A stretch of 5,104 nt of DNA. It comes from Candidatus Solincola tengchongensis (GTDB lineage Bacteria; Actinomycetota; Geothermincolia; Geothermincolales; RBG-13-55-18). A model generated the notes under the pieces. That model saw only the letters and a list, made by a program, of their open reading frames with translations, had not been told where the DNA came from and made no database searches. Both the position numbers and the translations under genes were made by a program. Location of the stretch: positions 1-5,104 of the forward strand of contig JACVJH010000174.1 in the NCBI GenBank assembly GCA_015711895.1. Reading direction: 5' to 3'. Of the stretch, positions 1 to 5,032 are shown in pieces (the stretch's first letter is position 1; every line of letters begins with the position of its first letter).

Positions 1-1
1 C

Positions 2-151
2 CTTTACGGAGTGCTGGCCTCACCGGACGGTAGCCTGCGGGCCGAGTACGCCCTGCAGCCTCAGGACTCCCACTTAAACGACGCAGCCTACGATGCCCTG
101 GACGGAGTGCTCGAAGGAGCCCTCTACGGGCTACGCCACACCGATCACTGA
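2..151 (+). CDS. 3' end of an unidentified protein (partial)
   Basis: Only the last 49 codons lie in the window, and the gene enters from the left edge. This frame is the only forward frame open to the TGA at 149-151; the other two hit stops early. Its codons are mostly G/C-ending, as in the neighbouring genes, which supports real coding. The visible tail is acidic and partly helical, ending in GLRHTDH. A short stretch (QDSHLNDAAY) faintly recalls the C-terminal His block of SGNH/GDSL hydrolases (pattern DxxH followed by LN), but the aspartate is two, not three, residues before the histidine, so I do not assign the family. The VOC gene starts 36 nt downstream on the same strand, so the two may be co-transcribed. 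Confidence 0.5.
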   Translation, partial: LYGVLASPDGSLRAEYALQPQDSHLNDAAYDALDGVLEGALYGLRHTDH

Positions 152-169
152 AACATGACCCTTATGCTT

Positions 170-181
170 GGAGGAAGGAGG
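170..181 (+). promoter_or_regulatory. Strong ribosome binding site deciding the VOC gene start
   Basis: The purine run GGAGGAAGGAGG ends 6 nt before the ATG at 188. It places the start there rather than at the in-frame ATG at 155, which would put this Shine-Dalgarno sequence inside the coding region and add 11 residues that match nothing in the VOC fold. Confidence 0.85.
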
Positions 182-187
182 ACGAGC

Positions 188-634
188 ATGCACAACGTGG
201 AGAAGCTGGATCACGTGGCCTTCGCGGTCAAGGACAAGGAGCTGGCGGCGGCTTTCCTCACCCGGGTACTGGGAGCCAGGGAGGTCATGGACATGGAATG
301 GGGCGGTTTCCGCTTCACCTCTTTCCTCCTGGGCTCGGGGAGCATGCTGGAGCTGGTCTATTCCTCCGACCCCGACAACTTCGTCAATCGCTTCATCGCC
401 CGGCGCGGGGAGGGGCTGCACCACCTGACCTTTAAGGTCAGCGACCTGGAGGCAACGGTGGAACACCTTCGTGCACAGGGCCTCAACCCCTTCGACATCA
501 ACACCTCCAACCCCCTGTGGAAGGAATGCTACCTTCACCCCCGCGAGGCCCTGGGGACCCTAATCCAGTTCGCCGAGTTCCCGGAGGAGGAATGGATCAA
601 GATCTGGGAGCGGAACCAAATGGGAACCAAGTGA
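188..634 (+). CDS. VOC (glyoxalase-fold) family protein, methylmalonyl-CoA epimerase-like
   Basis: A 148-residue cytosolic protein with the two βαβββ modules of the vicinal-oxygen-chelate superfamily. The first module opens with LDHVAFAV (residues 7-14) and the second with GLHHLTFKV (76-84). Predicted metal ligands by eye alignment are His9, Glu55 (in LELV) and His79. The fourth position, in GTLIQFAE (123-130), is Gln127 where methylmalonyl-CoA epimerase has a glutamate. The segment from LELV through RRGEGLHH is strongly epimerase-like, and the length matches that family (about 130-150 aa). The likely role is a metal-dependent epimerase, lyase or related enzyme on a small acid or CoA ester, but the substrate cannot be read from sequence. 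The usual catalytic glutamates seem to be missing, so a methylmalonyl-CoA epimerase label would be premature. No mutase or carboxylase genes are nearby to support that pathway. The start is set by the strong RBS at 170-181. Confidence 0.9.
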   Translation: MHNVEKLDHVAFAVKDKELAAAFLTRVLGAREVMDMEWGGFRFTSFLLGSGSMLELVYSSDPDNFVNRFIARRGEGLHHLTFKVSDLEATVEHLRAQGLNPFDINTSNPLWKECYLHPREALGTLIQFAEFPEEEWIKIWERNQMGTK

Positions 635-687
635 GATAGGGCCTCGGGGCGCATCCTGCGGGTTAGTGACACTCGAGTCCGCCGGGA

Positions 688-697
688 AGGTCGCATG
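688..697 (+). repeat. 10-bp direct repeat AGGTCGCATG, copy 1
   Basis: Identical to the sequence at 991-1000, about 300 nt downstream in the same intergenic stretch. The core GTCGCAT recurs a third time, inverted, at 1006-1012. This could be a shared protein-binding motif or chance. Confidence 0.4.
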
Positions 698-902
698 TTG
701 CCTTGCCCCTGGCGGCAAGCGAACCGCACGACAATCCCGTGAGCGCCGGCGTTCCCCCGCTCTTGGATGCCCTGCGTTCGCCGCTGCCTCTTCCCGAGGA
801 CCCAGCTCCCGGCTTTTGGGCCTTTCCTCGATCGACTAAAGAGCGCGTCTTTCTTGCCGAAATAAATGGAGGTTTAGGCCTGCCCGACCCCGGAAACAGC
901 CG

Positions 903-932
903 ATGGCGATTTTCATGCGCTTCCATCGCCAT
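903..932. repeat. Perfect 7-bp inverted repeat ATGGCGA / TCGCCAT
   Basis: The arms are at 903-909 and 926-932 with a 16-nt spacer. A second register, CGATGG (901-906) with CCATCG (923-928), overlaps it, so two alternative pairings exist. There is no T-tract, so it is not a standard terminator. It may be an operator or an RNA stem upstream of the membrane-protein gene. Confidence 0.35.
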
Positions 933-974
933 GAGCCACGGGCAGGATGACGACTTAGAAGCGCCTAGAGTCAT

Positions 975-980
975 TATAGT
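975..980 (+). promoter_or_regulatory. Weak candidate -10 element (TATAGT)
   Basis: TATAGT sits in an AT-rich patch in an otherwise GC-rich region, about 160 nt before the membrane-protein start. No good TTGACA-like box lies 16-18 nt upstream, so this is tentative. If used, transcription would begin near 987, just before the GTCGCAT stem-loop at 993-1012. Confidence 0.2.
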
Positions 981-992
981 ACGATGCAAGAG

Positions 993-1012
993 GTCGCATG
1001 GACCTATGCGAC
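993..1012 (+). repeat. Perfect 7-bp inverted repeat GTCGCAT / ATGCGAC
   Basis: The arms at 993-999 and 1006-1012 flank a 6-nt spacer. The left arm is part of the 10-bp direct repeat AGGTCGCATG (991-1000, copy at 688-697). No T-tract follows. The compact dyad could be an operator half-site pair or the first hairpin of the leader of the downstream membrane gene. Confidence 0.4.
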
Positions 1013-1037
1013 GGCGTTGAAAGCGATAAGGGCGTGG

Positions 1038-1095
1038 AAAGAGGCCATTGATATCTTCCCTCTTTTTGTTGAGTGCAAATCGGCAACAAGGCCGA
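1038..1095 (+). promoter_or_regulatory. Structured leader with alternative hairpins and a T-tract
   Basis: AAAGAGG (1038-1044) pairs perfectly with CCTCTTT (1059-1065), which merges into a five-T run (1063-1067), a weak terminator-like layout. Immediately downstream, TTGTTG (1066-1071) can pair with CAACAA (1084-1089), or TCGGC (1080-1084) can pair with GCCGA (1091-1095). The last two pairings share bases and exclude each other. The layout resembles an attenuator in the 5' leader of the gene at 1142, but it matches no riboswitch class I recognise. Confidence 0.25.
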
Positions 1096-1124
1096 CGCCC
1101 GCAATCGGACCATGAATCGCACGC

Positions 1125-1133
1125 GAGGAGGTG
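1125..1133 (+). promoter_or_regulatory. Ribosome binding site deciding the membrane-protein start
   Basis: GAGGAGGTG contains the near-ideal AGGAGGT (1126-1132), 9 nt before the ATG at 1142. The in-frame earlier starts GTG 1073 and ATG 1112 lie upstream of this signal, have no comparable site, and would add a charged, non-membrane extension. Confidence 0.8.
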
Positions 1134-1141
1134 TTGAGGCC

Positions 1142-1969
1142 ATGAAAGAATGTAGGGCCTCATGGCTGCAACTGGGCATCGTAATAGCGCTGGTTTTTTT
1201 CTCCGCGGCCTTTTTGCTCTACACTTTGGCCTTCTACGGATACCTCAATCCTGAAGGCAGGGCCTGCGTATTCCTCTTCGACCTCCTTCCGGTCATTGCA
1301 GCAACCTTCTCCGTAGCCGCCGTCCTTGCGCTATTAAGGAACTTCAGGAAAGGGGATCCGCCGCGGCTCATTTGGCGGCTCATCCTCGTCTCCCTCGTCC
1401 TGGACCTGGGAGCCGAGTTCACCTGGTTTGTCTATGAAGTCCTCGCCGGGACGGAAGTCCCTTACCCCTCTTTGGCCGATGCCCTATGGCTGGCCGCCTA
1501 CCCGCCCTTCATCGTCGCTCTCGCCCTGGTCATCACCGGTTCCCGCAAACTGGGACTTCCCATGAGGAAGGGGTACGCTGCTGCGAGCCTGGCTCTTATA
1601 ATCGGCATTCTCGTTGCCATAACCCTCCTGGTCACCCGTCCAATATTCACGGATGCCGAAGCCTCTCTTCTGGACAAGGCCATCAACCCCGCCTACGTCT
1701 ATCTCGACTTCGCCCTGCTGGCCCTGGCCCTGGTGGTGGCCATGACCTTCTCCGGGGGGCCTCACGGGGGGCAGTGGTTCTTGCTCTCCTCGGCGTTCAT
1801 GTTCTTCTCGGTAGCGGATATCATCTTCGCCTACTTGAGCTGGCAGGGGCTTTATTCCTCCGGAAACCACATCGACCTGTTGTGGCTGTGCGGATACCTG
1901 CTCATGGGGATAGCCGCCTTAAACCAGAGGGAGATACTCCTCCAGGAAAAGGTGAGATTCGTCGCCTGA
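1142..1969 (+). CDS. Eight-helix integral membrane protein, sensor-module-like, no output domain
   Basis: A 275-residue, strongly hydrophobic protein. Predicted membrane helices lie roughly at residues 9-31, 44-66, 75-100, 109-130, 142-162, 182-204, 210-232 and 243-261, with basic loops (RNFRK 66-70, RKGY 142-145) suggesting cytoplasmic sides. The motif YPSLADALWLAAYPP (108-122) is of the type seen in membrane modules placed before GGDEF/EAL or kinase domains in high-GC bacteria. Here the protein stops just after the last helix, at a short charged tail (NQREILLQEK, 261-270) where such an output domain would begin. The two halves look like an internal duplication: acidic residue 92 and D113-x-LWL-x-x-Y in the first match D226 and D245-x-LWL-x-x-Y in the second. 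The function is unknown; a stand-alone membrane sensor or a small transporter are both possible. The start is set by the RBS at 1125-1133. Confidence 0.85.
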   Translation: MKECRASWLQLGIVIALVFFSAAFLLYTLAFYGYLNPEGRACVFLFDLLPVIAATFSVAAVLALLRNFRKGDPPRLIWRLILVSLVLDLGAEFTWFVYEVLAGTEVPYPSLADALWLAAYPPFIVALALVITGSRKLGLPMRKGYAAASLALIIGILVAITLLVTRPIFTDAEASLLDKAINPAYVYLDFALLALALVVAMTFSGGPHGGQWFLLSSAFMFFSVADIIFAYLSWQGLYSSGNHIDLLWLCGYLLMGIAALNQREILLQEKVRFVA

Positions 1970-1974
1970 ACCGC

Positions 1975-2001
1975 GGCCCGTCGCGCGCCACACGCCGGGC
2001 C
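1975..2001. terminator. GC-rich stem-loop just after the membrane-protein stop
   Basis: GGCCCG (1975-1980) pairs with CGGGCC (1996-2001), continued by GCG (1983-1985) with CGC (1993-1995) after a 2-nt bulge, leaving a 7-nt loop. It begins 5 nt after the TGA at 1967-1969, the right place for a terminator or 3'-end stabilising hairpin. No run of T follows, so intrinsic termination is uncertain. Confidence 0.35.
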
Positions 2002-2058
2002 TGATAAGAATCGGCGGCTTCCCTTACGGGCATGGGCCTATTCCGGGAATGGCGTCAG

Positions 2059-2074
2059 CGGCGATATGGCGCCG
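2059..2074. repeat. 5-bp stem-loop CGGCG / CGCCG in the convergent junction
   Basis: Arms at 2059-2063 and 2070-2074 flank the loop ATATGG, 84 nt beyond the hypE stop on the - strand. Neither side carries a T-tract. It may help end hypE transcription, but short GC stems are common by chance in DNA this rich in G and C. Confidence 0.2.
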
Positions 2075-2157
2075 GCAGCAAGTCCGCCGAGCCGGTCCCC
2101 CAGATGATGGCAGCGATGGACGGGGTAAGCTCGACCGCGAGGGGCGATTCCACTCCC

Positions 2158-3177
2158 TCAGCATATGCGCGGGAAGTGTTCTCCGGAGGGCATGCGCAGC
2201 AGCCGTGACGAACCCAGAGGGGTGAGGAGGGAGACCTCGCCTCCCCTTCCTTCCAGGACGCGGCCTATGACCGCAGCTTCCCTACCCAGGGGATGGGCGC
2301 GCATGGCTTCCAGCACGGCGGGCGCGGAGCTCTCGGGCACGGCGGCCAGCAGCTTTCCCTCGTTGGCCAGGAGAAGGGGGTCCAAGCCCAGCACCTCGCA
2401 GAAGGCCCGCACCTCCTCCCGAACGGGTATGTCCGCCTCCCTGACCTCCAGGGCCACCCCGGAGGCGGAGGCCATCTCCTTGAGAGAGGCTGCCAGCCCT
2501 CCGCGCGTAGGGTCCCTCAGAGCATGCACCTCGCCCTCCCCGAGCATGGCCTCCACCAGCCCGTTCAGGGGAGCACAGTCCGATTCCACCTCCGTTAGGA
2601 AACCGAATCCCTCCCTGCGGCTCAGGACCGCCGTCTCGTGGTCTCCCACGCTGCCGCTTACCAACAGCATATCGCCGGGTCGGGCTCCCCGGATGGATAC
2701 CTCCCTACCCGGGGGGATGATCCCCACGCCGGAGGTGTTGACGTACATGCCGTCGGCGGCTCCCTTCTCCACTACCTTGGTGTCCCCGGCCACCACGCGG
2801 ACCCCGGCCCTCTCCGCCCATTCCCCGGCGGAACGAAGGATTCTTTCCAGAACCTGGAATGAAAGCCCCTCCTCCAGGATGAGCCCCATGGCCAGGTAGA
2901 GGGGCTTCGCGCCCCGCATGCAGAGGTCGTTCACCGTGCCGCATACCGCCAGTTTCCCGATGTCGCCACCGGGGAAGAAGAGGGGTTTGACCACGAAGGA
3001 GTCCGTGGTGTACGCCAGGCGGAAACCGGGCTTGGCCTCGTCCAGGAGAAGGGCGGCGGCATCCTCGGCGTCCGGGCAAGCGCTCCTCCCCAGGGCGGGG
3101 AAGACCACCTCTTCCAGGAGGTCCAGCATGCGGGAACCCCCCGCGCCGTGGGCCATGGTGATCACCTTATCCGCCAT
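2158..3177 (-). CDS. hypE: Hydrogenase maturation protein HypE (carbamoyl dehydratase)
   Basis: A 339-residue cytosolic enzyme of the PurM/AIR-synthetase-like family, of normal HypE length. HypE receives a carbamoyl group from HypF on its C-terminal cysteine, dehydrates it with ATP to a thiocyanate, and donates cyanide to the iron held by HypC-HypD. Diagnostic features are HGAGG (10-14), TTDSFVV (57-63), GGDIGKLAVCGTVNDL (70-85), GDTKVV (131-136), DPTRGG (222-227), NEGK (272-275) and the C-terminal PRIC, with Cys339 as the modified residue. The start is the ATG at 3177, chosen because MADKVITMAHGAGG is the typical HypE N-terminus and GGGAGAG (3184-3190) lies 6 nt upstream. The frame stays open for 85 more codons upstream, but that extension is compositionally odd and domain-free. 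It lies 214 nt downstream of hypD, an unusually long gap for these genes. Confidence 0.98.
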   Translation of the reverse strand: MADKVITMAHGAGGSRMLDLLEEVVFPALGRSACPDAEDAAALLLDEAKPGFRLAYTTDSFVVKPLFFPGGDIGKLAVCGTVNDLCMRGAKPLYLAMGLILEEGLSFQVLERILRSAGEWAERAGVRVVAGDTKVVEKGAADGMYVNTSGVGIIPPGREVSIRGARPGDMLLVSGSVGDHETAVLSRREGFGFLTEVESDCAPLNGLVEAMLGEGEVHALRDPTRGGLAASLKEMASASGVALEVREADIPVREEVRAFCEVLGLDPLLLANEGKLLAAVPESSAPAVLEAMRAHPLGREAAVIGRVLEGRGGEVSLLTPLGSSRLLRMPSGEHFPRIC

Positions 3178-3183
3178 ACCGTT

Positions 3184-3190
3184 CTCTCCC
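3184..3190 (-). promoter_or_regulatory. Ribosome binding site for hypE
   Basis: Read on the - strand this is GGGAGAG, 6 nt before the ATG at 3177-3175. It supports an independent, correctly trimmed hypE start instead of the much longer open frame that begins near 3432. Confidence 0.6.
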
Positions 3191-3214
3191 GTCTCCCCTG
3201 ACCGCGAAAGGCCT

Positions 3215-3243
3215 CCGGGCACCCCGGTGGCGCGCCCCCACCG
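3215..3243 (-). promoter_or_regulatory. Two overlapping hairpins upstream of hypE
   Basis: CGGTGG (3225-3230) pairs with CCACCG (3238-3243), a 6-bp stem with a 7-nt loop. CCGGG (3215-3219) pairs with CCCGG (3223-3227), a 5-bp stem with a 3-nt loop. The two share bases 3225-3227 and cannot form together. They lie 38-66 nt before the hypE ATG in the transcript and could affect its translation or mRNA processing. Chance is possible at this base composition. Confidence 0.25.
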
Positions 3244-3362
3244 ATACCCGCCGCATGACCTGCCGCTTTCAACTCCTCGGTGAACCCCATACGTACTCTT
3301 CCCTGCGGACCGCACTGGAAGCGGGGAGGGCCACCTCGTCCGAGAAGCTCGCAACGCGATAG

Positions 3363-3379
3363 GCCCATGCGCCGTGGGC
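3363..3379 (-). terminator. Stem-loop directly after the hypD stop
   Basis: GCCCA (3363-3367) pairs with TGGGC (3375-3379), with one further G-C pair past a mismatch and a 3-nt loop. It begins 12 nt after the hypD TGA in the direction of transcription. No T-run follows, so it may be a partial terminator, a pause or an mRNA-end stabiliser between hypD and hypE. Confidence 0.25.
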
Positions 3380-3391
3380 GAGCTCATCGCC

Positions 3392-4480
3392 TCATTCCCT
3401 GCCCCCTTCCTCATAGAGGTAATAGGAGGCACAGGTCCCCTCGCTGGAGACCATGCAGGGCCCGAATGGGGAATCGGGATTGCAGGCCCTCGCGAAGAGG
3501 GGGCATTCCGGCGGCCTTATCCTGCCGCGTAGGACCTCACCGCACCGGCAGCCGCTCCTCTCCCCGACCTCCGGGACCTCTATGTCCCAGGTCCCCGCAT
3601 CCAGATCCCGGAACTCATCGCGCAGTTCCAGGCCACTTCCGGGGATCACTCCCAGACCCCTCCATTCCGCATCCGTTTCCCGGAAGACATGAAACATGGT
3701 CTCCCGCGCCTTCCGGTTCCCCTCCGGGCGCACCGCCCGGGAGTACTCGTTGACCACCTCCGGCTCCCCCGCCGCCTTCATGCGCAAAAGCAGGTACACA
3801 GCTCGCAGGATGTCCGCGGGCTCGAAGCCGGAGACCGCGCATGGGATTCCGTATTCCCGGGGCAGGAAACCATAGGCCTCCGTACCCAGCACCACGCTGA
3901 CGTGACCGGGGAGCAGGAATCCATCTATGGCAAAATCTTCCATGTCAACCAAAGCCTTAAGCGCGGGTGGGATGAGCTTATGCAGGCTGAGCAAGTAGAA
4001 GTTTCTCAGGCCCTCTTCCCTGGCGCGCAGTACCGTCGCTGCCACAGTGGGCGCTGTGGTCTCGAAACCGACTCCCAGGAAGACCACCCGGCGGTCCGGG
4101 TTCTCCCTCGCCAACGTCAGGGCGTCCAGGGGGGAGTACACCACCCTGACCGCGGCTCCTCTGGAAGACGCTTCCAATAGGGTTCCCTGCGGGCCCGGAA
4201 CGCGGACCATGTCTCCGAAGGTGGCCAGTATCACCCCCTCCAGTGAGGCCAGAGCCACGGCCCGCCCCATGTCCCTTTCCGAGGTCACGCAGACCGGGCA
4301 ACCCGGGCCGGAGACCAGGTCCACCTCGGGAGCCAGAAGTGGGCGTAACCCGGAACGGGAGATGGCCATGGTGTGGGTGCCGCACACCTCCATGAGGACG
4401 GCGCATATGGAAAGCTCCTTTATCTCCCGGAGCTGCCCCTCCACGAGCCGCAAGGATCGGTATTCGTCGAGGTATCTCAT
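3392..4480 (-). CDS. hypD: Hydrogenase maturation iron-sulfur protein HypD
   Basis: A 362-residue cytosolic protein, typical HypD length, and the scaffold partner of HypC on which iron receives CO and two cyanides before insertion into the large subunit of a [NiFe]-hydrogenase. The conserved cysteine motifs are all visible: MEVCGTHT (30-37, Cys33), GPGCPVC (58-64, Cys61 and Cys64), and GFETTAPT (138-145) and PGHVS (191-195) from the central domain. A C-terminal cluster (Cys311, 313, 326, 333, 342, 350), including CMVSSEGTC (342-350), supplies the [4Fe-4S] ligands. No key residue is missing. The ATG at 4480 gives the usual MRYLDEYR start; AAGGA at 4492-4496 is 11 nt upstream, slightly long. 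It lies 24 nt after hypC on the same strand, so the two are surely co-transcribed. Confidence 0.98.
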   Translation of the reverse strand: MRYLDEYRSLRLVEGQLREIKELSICAVLMEVCGTHTMAISRSGLRPLLAPEVDLVSGPGCPVCVTSERDMGRAVALASLEGVILATFGDMVRVPGPQGTLLEASSRGAAVRVVYSPLDALTLARENPDRRVVFLGVGFETTAPTVAATVLRAREEGLRNFYLLSLHKLIPPALKALVDMEDFAIDGFLLPGHVSVVLGTEAYGFLPREYGIPCAVSGFEPADILRAVYLLLRMKAAGEPEVVNEYSRAVRPEGNRKARETMFHVFRETDAEWRGLGVIPGSGLELRDEFRDLDAGTWDIEVPEVGERSGCRCGEVLRGRIRPPECPLFARACNPDSPFGPCMVSSEGTCASYYLYEEGGRE

Positions 4481-4491
4481 GATTCGGTTTA

Positions 4492-4496
4492 TCCTT
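4492..4496 (-). promoter_or_regulatory. Ribosome binding site for hypD
   Basis: AAGGA on the - strand lies in the hypC-hypD spacer, 11 nt before the hypD ATG. It is weaker and further away than the hypC site, so hypD may depend partly on translational coupling with hypC. Confidence 0.45.
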
Positions 4497-4504
4497 ACTC
4501 GTGC

Positions 4505-4738
4505 CTATTCGTAGAGCGGGCCGTATTCCGCGGCCTGCTCGAGGACGGCCAGAGTCTTCTCCGCCTCCTCGCGGTCCACCTTCTCGATGGCGAAGCCGGC
4601 ATGCACGAGCACGTAGTCGCCCGCCTCCACCCCGTCCATGAGCATGAGGCTCACCACCTTGCGGACCCCGCCGATCTCCACCAGCGCCGTCTCGTCCTCC
4701 CGCAATTCCACCACCTCAGCGGGTATGGCCAGGCACAT
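4505..4738 (-). CDS. hypC: Hydrogenase maturation chaperone HypC
   Basis: A 77-residue protein of the HypC/HybG/HupF family at its usual length. It opens with the family signature MCLAIP; Cys2, exposed after methionine removal, binds the Fe(CN)2CO group and the hydrogenase large-subunit precursor. The second signature, GDYVLVHAGFAI (40-51), is complete and is followed by the usual acidic helix (EEAEKTLAVLEQ, 57-68). It acts in the cytosol with HypD, whose gene starts 24 nt downstream. The start is certain, since the signature begins at the ATG and AGGAGG (4746-4751) sits 7 nt before it. HypC is the first hyp gene seen in this direction, with no convincing gene upstream in the window. Confidence 0.97.
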   Translation of the reverse strand: MCLAIPAEVVELREDETALVEIGGVRKVVSLMLMDGVEAGDYVLVHAGFAIEKVDREEAEKTLAVLEQAAEYGPLYE

Positions 4739-4745
4739 GTCCTAT

Positions 4746-4751
4746 CCTCCT
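4746..4751 (-). promoter_or_regulatory. Strong ribosome binding site for hypC
   Basis: A perfect AGGAGG on the - strand, 7 nt before the hypC ATG at 4738-4736. It is the strongest translation signal in the hyp cluster. Confidence 0.85.
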
Positions 4752-4811
4752 CTCGTCGCTCATGGCTTTTTCCGCCTCCACCCGGACACGCATGCCGTCC
4801 ATGCCGGAGCA

Positions 4812-4865
4812 TCTCGGGAATACCTCCCCGAGACAACGGTTCTTTTCCGTTCTCCCGCTTCGCGG
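4812..4865 (-). promoter_or_regulatory. Three adjacent hairpins in the hypC leader
   Basis: In transcript order: CCGC/GCGG with a GAA loop (4865-4855), AACGG/CCGTT with an A-rich 7-nt loop (4851-4835), and TCTCGGG/CCCGAGA with an 8-nt loop containing GAGG (4833-4812). The last is a perfect 7-bp stem ending 73 nt before the hypC ATG. They are separated by only 1-3 nt, suggesting a folded 5' leader or a protein-binding array. I recognise no known RNA family. Confidence 0.3.
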
Positions 4866-5032
4866 TTGGACGTCGCCACAGGGGCAATGACGGTCCGTAG
4901 GCCGGAACCCCACATCTCCCCAACGCTCCTCAGGCTTTGCCCCTCAAAAATTCCGGTCAATCCGAGGTTTGCTCACTCCCGGCCCAGGAGGCAGCGGGCC
5001 TAAGCGCGTCTTCCATTCAATAAAACGGCCCA

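Larger units (their letters stand above)
635..1141. other. About 0.5 kb non-coding stretch with several inverted repeats
   Basis: No convincing gene is seen here. The longest forward frame (TTG at 703 to TGA at 1018-1020) has no Shine-Dalgarno sequence, a low-complexity proline/arginine-rich product and no recognisable domain. I found no tRNA or rRNA signature. Structure present: a 6-bp hairpin at 702-719 (CTTGCC/GGCAAG) 67 nt after the VOC stop, without a T-tract; a 7-bp inverted repeat at 903-932; a repeated GGTCGCAT motif; and a cluster of hairpins from 993 to 1095 before the membrane gene. The stretch probably holds the end of the upstream transcript and the promoter and leader of the membrane-protein gene. 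Confidence 0.6.

Noticed and set aside
131..538. 135-codon - strand frame opposite the VOC gene
   Set aside because: It is a shadow of the VOC coding sequence: the + strand frame shows clear conserved family motifs and a strong ribosome binding site.
671..678. 8-bp palindrome ACTCGAGT
   Set aside because: A short isolated palindrome with no flanking symmetry or nearby promoter elements; expected by chance.
703..1020. 105-codon + strand open frame with a TTG start
   Set aside because: It has no ribosome binding site, a proline/arginine-rich product without domains, and it overlaps the inverted repeats and candidate promoter of the intergenic stretch.
1073..1141. GTG at 1073 or ATG at 1112 as the start of the membrane protein
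   Set aside because: Neither has a good ribosome binding site, and both would place the near-perfect AGGAGGT at 1126-1132 inside the gene.
2165..2899. 244-codon + strand frame opposite hypE
   Set aside because: It is a serine/arginine/proline-rich antisense shadow produced by the G/C-biased third positions of hypE.
3178..3432. An 85-residue N-terminal extension of HypE in the same open frame
   Set aside because: The extension is low-complexity, overlaps the end of hypD, and lies upstream of both the ribosome binding site at 3184-3190 and the canonical HypE N-terminus.
4716..4793. Short - strand ORF overlapping the hypC start (a possible leader peptide)
   Set aside because: No ribosome binding site precedes it, and its sequence overlaps the hypC Shine-Dalgarno region and start codon, which explains the purine-rich codons.
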